Below are positions 1 through 6,000 of a DNA stretch of 6,361 nucleotides, piece after piece. Below the pieces are notes generated by a model, which was not told where the DNA came from, made no database searches, and saw only the letters and a list, made by a program, of their open reading frames with translations. The position numbers were made by a program, and so were the translations under genes. Every line of letters starts with the position of its first letter. Position 1 is the stretch's first letter. Origin of the DNA: Fimbriimonadaceae bacterium (lineage in GTDB: Bacteria > Armatimonadota > Fimbriimonadia > Fimbriimonadales > Fimbriimonadaceae); the NCBI GenBank assembly GCA_020851885.1, contig JADZBW010000166.1, positions 1 through 6,361 of the forward strand, read 5' to 3'.

Positions 1-1
1 C

Positions 2-376
2 CTTGTTCTGCTGCCTCGCGGTTGGGCCGATGGAGACCGGCCAAGGAACGCTGAAGAAACCCTCCTATCGCTTTGTGTGCCTGGCGAGGAGTTCAGCGCG
101 GGGCGAGCGATGGAGCGTAACGCCCTCGTCTACGCCGCTGGAAACGCGTGCGTGGTGGCCCATGCCCGATACCGCGAGGGTGGGACCTGGCATGGGGCCG
201 TCGATGCGTTGCGTAGACGGCTCACCCAAGTGGTTTTGCGGCAATCCGAAGACCAAGCACATCGATGTCTCATGGCGCTTGGTGCGGTGCCCATCGCTCA
301 CCCAAGCGGTCTTGATGAGGTCCTCAAGCAACCTCCGCGACAAGAAGGGCTCTTTCGGTCCATGAAAATCGCATAG
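2..376 (+). CDS. DprA/SMF-like DNA-processing protein, C-terminal part (5' end outside window)
   Basis: The frame is open from base 2 to the TAG at 374-376 with no stop, giving 124 residues of a protein that begins left of the window. The pattern matches the C-terminal half of the DprA/SMF Rossmann (SLOG) family, in the DprA-like subtype. Visible landmarks are a Ser-x-x-x-Pro stretch, then FSAGRAMERN (about residues 31-40, like the F-x-VG-x-AM-x-RN loop), YAAGNACVV (a strand/helix typical of the nucleotide-binding core), GGTWHGA (residues 60-66, equivalent to the GS-x-x-TA loop of DprA), and a final LGAVPI. Canonical DprA loads RecA onto incoming single-stranded DNA; the role of this subtype is less clear. 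An internal GTG (77) or ATG (110) would give a shorter product but would cut into the conserved core, so they are probably not the start. The recognition is from memory of family motifs, not from a search. Confidence 0.72.
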   Translation, partial: LVLLPRGWADGDRPRNAEETLLSLCVPGEEFSAGRAMERNALVYAAGNACVVAHARYREGGTWHGAVDALRRRLTQVVLRQSEDQAHRCLMALGAVPIAHPSGLDEVLKQPPRQEGLFRSMKIA

Positions 377-394
377 CAAGCCTGCTCCTGCCGG

Positions 395-400
395 TACACT
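395..400 (+). promoter_or_regulatory. TANNNT -10-like box for leaderless tdh transcript
   Basis: TACACT lies 9 nt before the GTG start of tdh, with no SD-like sequence between. This spacing would start transcription at or a few bases before the start codon, as in leaderless mRNAs known from Deinococcus and some other phyla. No convincing -35 box is visible. The same box-to-start distance recurs at the TPR gene, which raises confidence. Inference only. Confidence 0.4.
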
Positions 401-409
401 TTGCCTCCG

Positions 410-1438
410 GTGAAAGCGATCGCGAAGATGCATCCCGCGCCCGGTGTCGAGATAATCGACGCCCCCGAACCAGAAATTCGCCCAGGCGCCGTCAAAATCA
501 AACTGGAAGCCGCATCGGTCTGTGGGACCGACCTCCACATCTATTCCTGGGACGCTTGGTCGGCCTCCCGAATCAAGCCGCCCCGAATCATCGGCCATGA
601 GTTCTGCGGAACCATCGTCGAGGTTGGCCAGGGTGTGACCGATCGCCAAGTTGGTCAGTTCGTAAGCTCGGAGTCCCACATCGTCTGTGGTCGATGCCGT
701 CAGTGTCAAAGCGGCCAGGGCCACGTCTGCGTCAACACCCAAATCTTGGGCGTCGATGTCGACGGCGGATTTGCCGAGTATGTGGTCATCCCCAAGGACA
801 ACGCGCGACCTACCGATCGATCGGTTCCCACCAAGATCGCCGCATTCCAGGACGCGCTTGGCAATGCCGTTCACACCGTCATGGCGGGTCCCGTCGAGAA
901 CCAATCGATCCTGATCACCGGAATGGGGCCGATCGGCCTCTTCGCCGTCTCCATCTGCAAAGCTCTGGGCGCGTCGAAAGTCGTGGCAACCGAAGTGAGT
1001 CCCTATCGCATCGAGCTCGCCCATCAAATTGGCGTCGATGCCGTCATCAACCCATTGGAGGTCGATGCCGATTCTGCGCTCAATGAGATCGCCCCCGGAG
1101 GATTCGACGGCACGCTGGAGATGTCCGGCCATCCCTCATCCCTTGCTCTGGCCATTCACCACACCCGTCCCGGCGGCCGGGTTTCGCTCCTCGGGGTGTA
1201 TGGAAAGAACGAACAGCCGATCGATATCAATGCGCTGATCTTCAAAGGGCTCGATGTCCAAGGCATCGTGGGCCGAAACCTCTGGAAGACTTGGGAGCAG
1301 ATGGGTGAAATCCTGGCGACCGGCAAGCTCAATCTGGATCCAGTGATCACCCATCGGATGCACTTCACCGAGTTCCAGAAAGCAATGGAATTGATGAAGG
1401 CCGGCGAGGCAGGCAAAGTCGTTTTCGGCTTTGAGTAG
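410..1438 (+). CDS. tdh: L-threonine 3-dehydrogenase (zinc-dependent, NAD+)
   Basis: Medium-chain zinc alcohol dehydrogenase of the TDH type, which oxidises L-threonine with NAD+ to 2-amino-3-ketobutyrate in the cytoplasm. Starting at GTG 410 gives 342 residues beginning MKAIAKM, matching the MKAL-type N-terminus and length of E. coli Tdh (341). Ligands fall at the E. coli numbers: catalytic zinc C38 and H63 with E64 (CGTDLHIY, GHE), structural zinc C93, C96, C99 and C107. The GNAVHT segment (151-156) is typical of TDH, the Rossmann loop GMGPIG is at 171-176, and the acidic E195 at the end of the next strand favours NAD over NADP. A TTG at 401 in frame would add three residues but breaks the family N-terminus. 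There is no kbl (2-amino-3-ketobutyrate ligase) beside it in this window, unlike the E. coli kbl-tdh operon. A related sorbitol or butanediol dehydrogenase is possible but less likely. Confidence 0.92.
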   Translation: MKAIAKMHPAPGVEIIDAPEPEIRPGAVKIKLEAASVCGTDLHIYSWDAWSASRIKPPRIIGHEFCGTIVEVGQGVTDRQVGQFVSSESHIVCGRCRQCQSGQGHVCVNTQILGVDVDGGFAEYVVIPKDNARPTDRSVPTKIAAFQDALGNAVHTVMAGPVENQSILITGMGPIGLFAVSICKALGASKVVATEVSPYRIELAHQIGVDAVINPLEVDADSALNEIAPGGFDGTLEMSGHPSSLALAIHHTRPGGRVSLLGVYGKNEQPIDINALIFKGLDVQGIVGRNLWKTWEQMGEILATGKLNLDPVITHRMHFTEFQKAMELMKAGEAGKVVFGFE

Positions 1439-1506
1439 TTGTCGTTTACCGAAACTTCGGCATACCGGCACTCCGCCACATGGCCCTAACGCCGAGGTCC
1501 CCTAGG

Positions 1507-1512
1507 TAAACT
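1507..1512 (+). promoter_or_regulatory. TANNNT -10-like box for the TPR gene
   Basis: TAAACT sits 9 nt before ATG 1522, the same distance as the box before tdh, again with no SD in between. It suggests a separate, leaderless transcript for the TPR gene. No clear -35 box was found upstream. The 83-base gap from tdh otherwise holds only a small CCGAA/TTCGG palindrome at 1449-1460. Confidence 0.4.
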
Positions 1513-1521
1513 TGTAGCTTC

Positions 1522-3417
1522 ATGAAAGTCGCGGTCCTTCCTCTTATGCCCACCCAGGGCACACCGGCATTCCTCGGTCGCCAGTTCGCCAATTTTGCCA
1601 GCGACCAACTCCGCGCCGGTAGCGACGCCGAGATCAACAGCGTGAGCTACCTCACCCAGATTCAAGAAGAGACGGGACCCAAGGTCGGCTTCATCAACTT
1701 CGCCGACATGAAGCTGGAAGCCACCCAAATCAAAGAGCTTTTCGAGCAGTCTGGAGTCGACCTCATCGTCGAGGGCAATATCGCCGCCGACGACAGCGGG
1801 TTCGACATCACCCTTCGTTTCCACAAACAGGGCGAAGAAGGCCCCTACCGCACCGAGGATTGGAAAGTCTCCCGAAGCGAGATCTTCCAGGTGCTCCATC
1901 GGCTCATCAAAGTCATCGCCGAAGAAGGAGCGATCACGCTCCCCGAGCACCTGACGGGCGATGAAATGCCCTTTGGCACCGAAGACGCGGAAGCGTTCAT
2001 CAAGTTTCTTAACGGCTACGATGCCTTCCACTACATTCAACAGGCTCAGGGACAAGTGGTCAGTGAATTCTCTCCAGAGCCCGGCCTGAATGCCCTGCTC
2101 GAAGCCACCACGATGGATCCCGATTTCCTCGGCCCCTACGAGGTCCTTTGCGAGTTGGCCCGCGCCTGCACTGCGGCAAGAATTGGCTCCTATGAGCTCG
2201 TCAACGACGTTCTGAACCGCGCCGAACAGGCCCAGCCCGACGAGTGGAAGGCCTTCTTTGTCCAGGGTGAACTGAACCAGGCCGTCAATAACTTCGGCCC
2301 TGCTGCCGACGCTTACGAAAAGTCCCTCGTGGTTCGAGAAAGACAGCACAAACTGCGCACCGACGAAGGCGAGGAAGACGAGAACTTCCTCGCCGACATG
2401 GCGGCCCTCCACACCCGGGTTGGCCTTGCCCAGCTCCAGTCCGGAATGCCCGTCAATGCGGAACGCAACTTCCGACGAGCCCTCGAATTGGAAGGGGATC
2501 AGCCCCAAAGCGCCGACTACCTCAGCATGGTCCTTCAGCAAACGGGACGAGAGCACGAGATCGCCCCCCTCTGGAAGTCCATCCTGGAGCGGAACCCCCA
2601 AAGCGCCGAGGCCCATGTGAAGTACGCCGTCTCGCTCATGCAGACCGGGAAGCAGGATGAAGGCGTCGCCGCATTCGAACGGGCGATCGAGTCGCTGGAA
2701 AACAATGTCCCCGTGAAGCGATTCTATGCGCCGATCCTCGCCGGTCGCGGCGAGCTGGATCGATCCATGGACTTCTTCGAGGATGCGCTCGATGCCACCC
2801 CGACCGACATCCAACTCCTCTGGCAATATGCCGAGACCCTCAAACAAGCCGGGCGCGATTTTGAGATTCCCAAGGTCCTGCGCGACATCCTCAACTGCAA
2901 TCCCGAACCGGACATGAGGGCCAGCACCCTCGCTTGGCTGATCGAACTCGAGCAACCCAAGCGCGCCGAGTCCGTCGAGAGCGCCCGCGAGAAGATGGAG
3001 CAGGGCGATTTCGATGGCGCAGTTCGCGAACTCAAGCCTCTCAAGAACTGGCTCGCCGACTATTGGAAGATGTGGGCCCTCATGAGCTCTGCTTACAATA
3101 AGCTCGGGCAGTTCGAGGATGCCGAGGACTCCGCTCGACGCCTCCTGGAGCTCTTCCCTGGCTGCGAACCCGCCTATGGCGAACTCAACGCCGCGCTCGG
3201 AGCCCAAGGCAAGAATGACGAGGCCTATCATGTGATGCGGTACGCCGTCGAGAACCTACCCCAATCGCTCGGCGTGTACCTCAACTTTGGCTTGGCCGCG
3301 AAGCGGGCCGGCCATGAGGATGAAGCGAGAACCATCGCCCGTCAAATTCGCGAAGCGATGGGAACCGGCGAGGAGATCCAGCAGATCGAACCCGTGCTCG
3401 CCGAAATCGAAGCCTAG
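1522..3417 (+). CDS. Cytoplasmic TPR-repeat protein with TolB-N/FlgO-like N-terminal domain
   Basis: A 631-residue protein starting at ATG 1522 (MKVAVLPLMP). It has no signal peptide or membrane segment, so it is probably cytoplasmic. Residues 1 to about 145 look like the TolB-N/FlgO-like alpha/beta domain often placed before TPRs: an opening VAVLPL strand, a helix with ANFASDQL, then a GVDLIVEGNI strand near residue 80 followed by a beta hairpin. From about residue 190 to 615 the protein is helical with TPR signatures, for example around 240-275, 292-325, 332-400 (ILERNPQSAEAHVKYA), 400-463 (FFEDALDATPTD) and 520-610 (SARRLLELFPG, KNDEAYHVMRYAVENLP). A Glu/Asp-rich loop, DEGEEDENF, interrupts the array near residue 283. 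TPR proteins act as scaffolds for protein-protein contacts; the partner here is unknown. The domain call is by pattern only. A separate promoter is likely, with 83 bases from tdh. Confidence 0.85.
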   Translation: MKVAVLPLMPTQGTPAFLGRQFANFASDQLRAGSDAEINSVSYLTQIQEETGPKVGFINFADMKLEATQIKELFEQSGVDLIVEGNIAADDSGFDITLRFHKQGEEGPYRTEDWKVSRSEIFQVLHRLIKVIAEEGAITLPEHLTGDEMPFGTEDAEAFIKFLNGYDAFHYIQQAQGQVVSEFSPEPGLNALLEATTMDPDFLGPYEVLCELARACTAARIGSYELVNDVLNRAEQAQPDEWKAFFVQGELNQAVNNFGPAADAYEKSLVVRERQHKLRTDEGEEDENFLADMAALHTRVGLAQLQSGMPVNAERNFRRALELEGDQPQSADYLSMVLQQTGREHEIAPLWKSILERNPQSAEAHVKYAVSLMQTGKQDEGVAAFERAIESLENNVPVKRFYAPILAGRGELDRSMDFFEDALDATPTDIQLLWQYAETLKQAGRDFEIPKVLRDILNCNPEPDMRASTLAWLIELEQPKRAESVESAREKMEQGDFDGAVRELKPLKNWLADYWKMWALMSSAYNKLGQFEDAEDSARRLLELFPGCEPAYGELNAALGAQGKNDEAYHVMRYAVENLPQSLGVYLNFGLAAKRAGHEDEARTIARQIREAMGTGEEIQQIEPVLAEIEA

Positions 3418-3449
3418 GCGAAGTATCTGGGCACGGAAACGCCAATCAT

Positions 3450-3481
3450 CGAATCCGGCAAAGGATCGTCAGCCGGATTCG
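3450..3481 (+). other. Perfect 10-bp inverted repeat between two genes
   Basis: CGAATCCGGC at 3450-3459 is the exact reverse complement of GCCGGATTCG at 3472-3481, with a 12-base loop. It sits 32 bases after the TPR stop and 10 bases before the next GTG. No T-run follows, so it is a poor intrinsic terminator. It could be a Rho-independent-like pause, a processing stem, a protein-binding operator, or a stem affecting translation of the next gene. Confidence 0.55.
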
Positions 3482-3491
3482 CGCGTTCGCG

Positions 3492-4298
3492 GTGAATAAT
3501 GAGCCTGTGGAGTCGAGCGCGCCCCTGATTCGTGCCTACACCGAAGCCGAATGGAGAACGGCCTTGGAGTACTCGCCGAGGCTGAGTCGGTTGGAGCGGC
3601 AGCTCATGTCCTCCTCCCGAACCGACTGCCAAGAGTCCGTGTATCGGGCCGCTTACTTCGCCGCCGGCATGCTCCATGAGGAAGGCTTCAGTCTCCTTCA
3701 CAACGGTGGCACTCCCCTCCTCCGACGCCATCGGGATCAGTGGATCGATGAAGTCCTCTTTCGCGCCCCGCTGACCGGGGTGGCCGGGCATTATTCACCC
3801 GTCTCCGTGGAAATTCTCGTGAGCCTCCGAACGCTCTGCGATGTCCGGGCTCAGTATTCGCGCTCGGTGATCCAAACCTCGCCGTTCGTGGCGTCGGCGA
3901 ACCTCGGCGAGCTGGAGCCGTCTCCCTGCCATATTCTGTGGAATGTCGAGCACCCACCCGCCGTCGAGCATATCGCCACCCGACTTCGCCACGATGGGCT
4001 GAATTGGCTGGAAATCCTCGCCGATCCGGTCGGGCTCGAAGACCGGGTGATCTCTCGATCTCTTCCCCTGGTCGACGATGTCGCCGGCCTGGAGATGGTC
4101 CTCGCCGTCGGGGGGAAGTGGTCCGCCAAGCGCGTCATGGACGCTTGGCTCGAAGACCCTGTGATGAACCGGCGAATCGGAAGGGCCCGAACGAGACTCT
4201 CCCGAACCTTCGGTCCGGTCTATCGCAGCGACGACGCAGATATGAATCTCGCGATCATCGGCGTGCGCATGGACCTCTTTCCCCGGGTCCTCCGCTAG
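3492..4298 (+). CDS. Hypothetical protein, 268 residues, no recognised family
   Basis: I do not recognise this gene. It begins at GTG 3492, the earliest in-frame start, and ends at TAG 4296-4298. The product is Arg-rich and appears soluble, with no signal peptide, membrane segment or Cys-rich zinc motif. The N-terminal third looks helical (AEWRTALEYSPRLSRLERQL, then YRAAYFAAGMLHEEG). The middle has a strand-rich stretch around HILWNVEHPP, and the C-terminal part carries alternating helices (KRVMDAWLEDPVMNRRIGRA) and ends in LFPRVLR. Amino-acid composition and codon use are normal for the window, and the competing frames read poorly, so it is probably real. It follows the TPR gene by 74 bases that include the 10-bp inverted repeat. 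It has no SD and no TANNNT box at the usual distance, so it may be co-transcribed with the TPR gene. Lineage-restricted function is possible. Confidence 0.75.
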   Translation: MNNEPVESSAPLIRAYTEAEWRTALEYSPRLSRLERQLMSSSRTDCQESVYRAAYFAAGMLHEEGFSLLHNGGTPLLRRHRDQWIDEVLFRAPLTGVAGHYSPVSVEILVSLRTLCDVRAQYSRSVIQTSPFVASANLGELEPSPCHILWNVEHPPAVEHIATRLRHDGLNWLEILADPVGLEDRVISRSLPLVDDVAGLEMVLAVGGKWSAKRVMDAWLEDPVMNRRIGRARTRLSRTFGPVYRSDDADMNLAIIGVRMDLFPRVLR

Positions 4299-4317
4299 CC
4301 ATTTTCCTCACTTTTTC

Positions 4318-4340
4318 CAAAGACCCTTGCGCAAAGACCC
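4318..4340 (+). repeat. 9-bp direct repeat flanking the -35 region of the rsgA promoter
   Basis: CAAAGACCC occurs at 4318-4326 and again at 4332-4340, 14 bases apart start to start. The gap between the copies plus the first base of the second copy reads TTGCGC (4327-4332), a weak -35 candidate. Repeats at this position could be half-sites for a regulator. No regulator can be named. Confidence 0.4.
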
Positions 4341-4357
4341 CTCCTTGCTGCTATACT
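4327..4357 (+). promoter_or_regulatory. Extended -10 promoter upstream of rsgA leader
   Basis: TGCTATACT at 4349-4357 is a full extended -10 (TG-n-TATACT, 5 of 6 bases of TATAAT). TTGCGC at 4327-4332 is a possible weak -35 with a 19-base spacer; an extended -10 can work without a good -35. Transcription would begin near 4363-4365 and give a leader of about 220 bases before rsgA. It lies 50 bases after the previous stop codon, in a clean intergenic position. Confidence 0.6.
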
Positions 4358-4414
4358 ATTGCCTCACGTCCTTCGATGGGCGTAGTCTACAGAACGAAGA
4401 GGAGCAAACTCAAA

Positions 4415-4474
4415 ATGGTAACTACACGAGCACAAGCCGCCGCCGCCACCACCCTCTTCGGTTCGGCCCGCTAG
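4415..4474 (+). CDS. Possible 19-residue leader peptide upstream of rsgA
   Basis: ATG 4415 opens a 19-codon frame ending at TAG 4472-4474, too short to be listed by usual length cutoffs. The product begins MVTTRAQ, has a run of four Ala, and ends LFGSAR. A good SD (AAGAGGAG, 4397-4404) lies 10 bases before the ATG, the clearest SD in the window. The frame lies about 50 bases after the predicted start of transcription. Its last codons and stop overlap the 5' arm of a stem (4454-4466), so a translating ribosome would open that stem. The peptide has no run of one regulatory amino acid beyond Ala and Thr. It could instead be chance, or a small protein in its own right. Confidence 0.4.
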   Translation: MVTTRAQAAAATTLFGSAR

Positions 4475-4531
4475 CGACTTCAATCGCTGGTCGACCGCCC
4501 CGAACCGAAGGGCGGTGATTCCTTTCTTTCC
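4454..4531 (+). promoter_or_regulatory. Structured leader with two competing stems (attenuator-like)
   Basis: Stem A pairs 4454-4466 with 4500-4512 (core CTTCGGTTCGG against CCGAACCGAAG, plus one G-U and one C-G pair) and encloses a hairpin pairing 4470-4477 with 4484-4491. Stem B pairs ACCGCCC (4494-4500) with GGGCGGT (4510-4516), with a 9-base loop made of the 3' arm of A. A and B share bases 4500 and 4510-4512 and cannot both form. Stem B is followed by a T-rich stretch (4517-4531), weakly terminator-like. The layout resembles an attenuator, but function is inferred. Confidence 0.42.
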
Positions 4532-4536
4532 GACTT

Positions 4537-4571
4537 CGGGCGTCCTTGCGCCCGCCTGTCCTTCCAAAGGA
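4537..4571 (+). promoter_or_regulatory. Hairpin over TTG 4546 and SD-masking hairpin before rsgA
   Basis: CGGGCG (4537-4542) pairs with CGCCCG (4549-4554), leaving TTG 4546 in the loop. Next, TCCTT (4559-4563) pairs with AAGGA (4567-4571) across a 3-base loop, covering the only SD-like sequence (AAAGGA) before the TTG start at 4585. The SD is 13 bases from that start, rather far. Together these may limit translation of rsgA. Confidence 0.35.
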
Positions 4572-4584
4572 TTCGATACCAGCG

Positions 4585-6000
4585 TTGAACACAACACAAA
4601 AACAGGCCTTACAGGTCCGTCTGGGCGAGATGACGGCCAAGCAGCGAAAAGAAGTATTGCGGCAAGCAGGAGAGCTCCGGCAAGCCGCCCAGATGATTTC
4701 CAAGAAGCCCGTCGGCAGCATCGACGACTTCCTCGTTCGGCTTATCTGCACGGAGCCGGTCGGGGCGGTGGGAACGGTGGTACGGGCCGAAGCGACCCTT
4801 TGTCACGTGCGCATCGAGCGGGAGGTTAAACCGATGACGATGGCGAAAGATTGCCGACCTGTGGTCGGCGACCAGGTCGAAGTCGACTTGGAGAAAAACC
4901 GAATCACCAGACTCCTGCCCCGCGGGACCTACCTGGCGAAGCCTAACGACCGGATGCCCGAAAGGGAACGCCCGGTGGTGGCCAATATCGACCTCGTGGC
5001 GGTGGTAGTGTCCGTGGGTACGCCACCTCTTCACCCCAGGCTGATCGATCGCTACCTGTTTGCGATCCACAAAGGCGGCGCGAAGCCGCTCATCGTGGTG
5101 AACAAGCTGGATCTGCTCGCGGAGATGGACGTTGTGAAGCAGTTGGACCGCCTGGAGCCGTACAAGGCGATGGGCATCCCCTGCATCCAGGTCTCGGCTG
5201 CCCTCGGACGCGGCTTGGATCTGCTCCGGCGGGAGATCACGGGCAAACGGGTGGTGTTCGTCGGCCATAGCGGAGTGGGCAAAAGTTCCCTGCTCAATGC
5301 GATCATGGGTTCCCCTCCCCCGCTGGGGGAGGGGCAGGGGAGAGGGGTGGAAGCCGCGACTGGCCATGTCTCCGACAAGTCAGGAAGAGGCCGCCACACC
5401 ACCACCGCCTCCCAACTCTATGACCTTGAGGACGGGACGGAAATTGTGGACACCCCTGGCATCCGATCGTTCGCGGTCGATGTGGACGAGGGTCTCCTGG
5501 AGGGGTTCCCGGACTTGGCGAAGTTCGCTCCCCGCTGCCGATTCACCGATTGCCGCCACCTCGAAGAGGAAGGCTGCGCGGTTAAGGAAGCGGTCCGGGG
5601 CGGGCAACTGCCGAGGACTCGGTACGAAACTTACCGTCGCCTGATGGACGGCGAGGTCTCCACCGGGATGGGGTTTGTCTGCGTCAAGTGCGGGGCCACC
5701 GCCGCGACCGCCGGCGCCGGGTCCAGCCACCGGAACCACTGCCCACGCTGCCTGCACAGCGTCCACCTGGACCACGTGCCGGGCGACCGCAAGGCGATGT
5801 GCGGCGGAACCATGGAACCAGTGGCAGTCTGGGTGCGTAAGCAAGGCGATTGGGCGCTGATCCACCGCAGCGCCGAGGGAGGAGCGATGAGTTCCTACCG
5901 TAGCGCAGCGGCTGATAACGAGATGTTGCTGCTCTCGATCGCGGCAAAACCGCTCTCGAAGCCGCCGTTCCCGTTGGAGTATCTGGAAGCCGGGGGATAA
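4585..6000 (+). CDS. rsgA: Ribosome small subunit-dependent GTPase RsgA fused to an RNHCP zinc domain
   Basis: RsgA (YjeQ) is a GTPase that helps late maturation of the 30S subunit and releases after GTP hydrolysis. Numbering is from TTG 4585 (471 residues). After a basic helical N-terminus comes an OB-like region (about 45-115), then the circularly permuted GTPase with order G4-G5-G1-G2-G3: NKLD 173-176, VSA 203-205, GHSGVGKSS 227-235, RHTTT 270-274 and DTPG 289-292. The RsgA zinc site follows: C318, C323, H325 and C331, with the same spacing as in E. coli. Residues about 360-470 are an RNHCP domain (CVKCG 366-370, RNHCPRC 383-389, CGGTMEP 406-412), normally a small stand-alone protein of unknown function. 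The usual last Cys pair is S429 and G432 here. A 12-codon GC-hairpin insert (243-254) lies between G1 and G2. TTG 4546 or ATG 4630 are other possible starts. It has its own promoter and a long leader. Confidence 0.93.
   Translation: MNTTQKQALQVRLGEMTAKQRKEVLRQAGELRQAAQMISKKPVGSIDDFLVRLICTEPVGAVGTVVRAEATLCHVRIEREVKPMTMAKDCRPVVGDQVEVDLEKNRITRLLPRGTYLAKPNDRMPERERPVVANIDLVAVVVSVGTPPLHPRLIDRYLFAIHKGGAKPLIVVNKLDLLAEMDVVKQLDRLEPYKAMGIPCIQVSAALGRGLDLLRREITGKRVVFVGHSGVGKSSLLNAIMGSPPPLGEGQGRGVEAATGHVSDKSGRGRHTTTASQLYDLEDGTEIVDTPGIRSFAVDVDEGLLEGFPDLAKFAPRCRFTDCRHLEEEGCAVKEAVRGGQLPRTRYETYRRLMDGEVSTGMGFVCVKCGATAATAGAGSSHRNHCPRCLHSVHLDHVPGDRKAMCGGTMEPVAVWVRKQGDWALIHRSAEGGAMSSYRSAAADNEMLLLSIAAKPLSKPPFPLEYLEAGG
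5312..5334 (+). repeat. Intragenic GC hairpin inside rsgA (REP-like insert)
   Basis: CCCCTCCCCC (5312-5321) and GGGGGAGGGG (5325-5334) form a perfect 10-bp stem with a GCT loop; a further AGGGGAGAGGGG follows to 5347. It encodes SPPPLGEGQGRG in frame. Comparable PLPLGEG-type peptides come from REP-like intergenic repeats in other bacteria (from memory). Here it adds about 11-12 residues between LNA and TG-x-VS compared with typical RsgA. Confidence 0.55.

Noticed and set aside
3..365. 120-residue + strand open frame overlapping the DprA-like gene
   Set aside because: It overlaps the DprA-like frame almost fully but has no family motif and a Trp/Cys/Ser-rich, unlikely composition.
401..409. 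TTG 401 as the tdh start
   Set aside because: It adds three residues not seen in the family; GTG 410 gives zinc ligand numbering identical to E. coli Tdh.
65..1132. 355-residue open frame on the minus strand
   Set aside because: It is antisense to both the DprA-like end and tdh, whose + strand motifs are clear, and it shows no recognisable motif.
1486..3231. 581-residue open frame on the minus strand
   Set aside because: It lies wholly antisense to the TPR gene; its composition (rich in Gly, Leu, Val, Asp) is the mirror of a GC-biased coding frame and it has no family resemblance.
3450..3491. Intrinsic terminator after the TPR gene
   Set aside because: The stem is good but the loop is long and no T-run follows, so it was listed only as an inverted repeat.
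3938..4474. 178-residue + strand open frame overlapping the hypothetical gene
   Set aside because: Most of it is an Arg/Pro-rich shadow of the 3492-4298 gene. Only its last 19 codons, with their own SD, were kept as a possible leader peptide.
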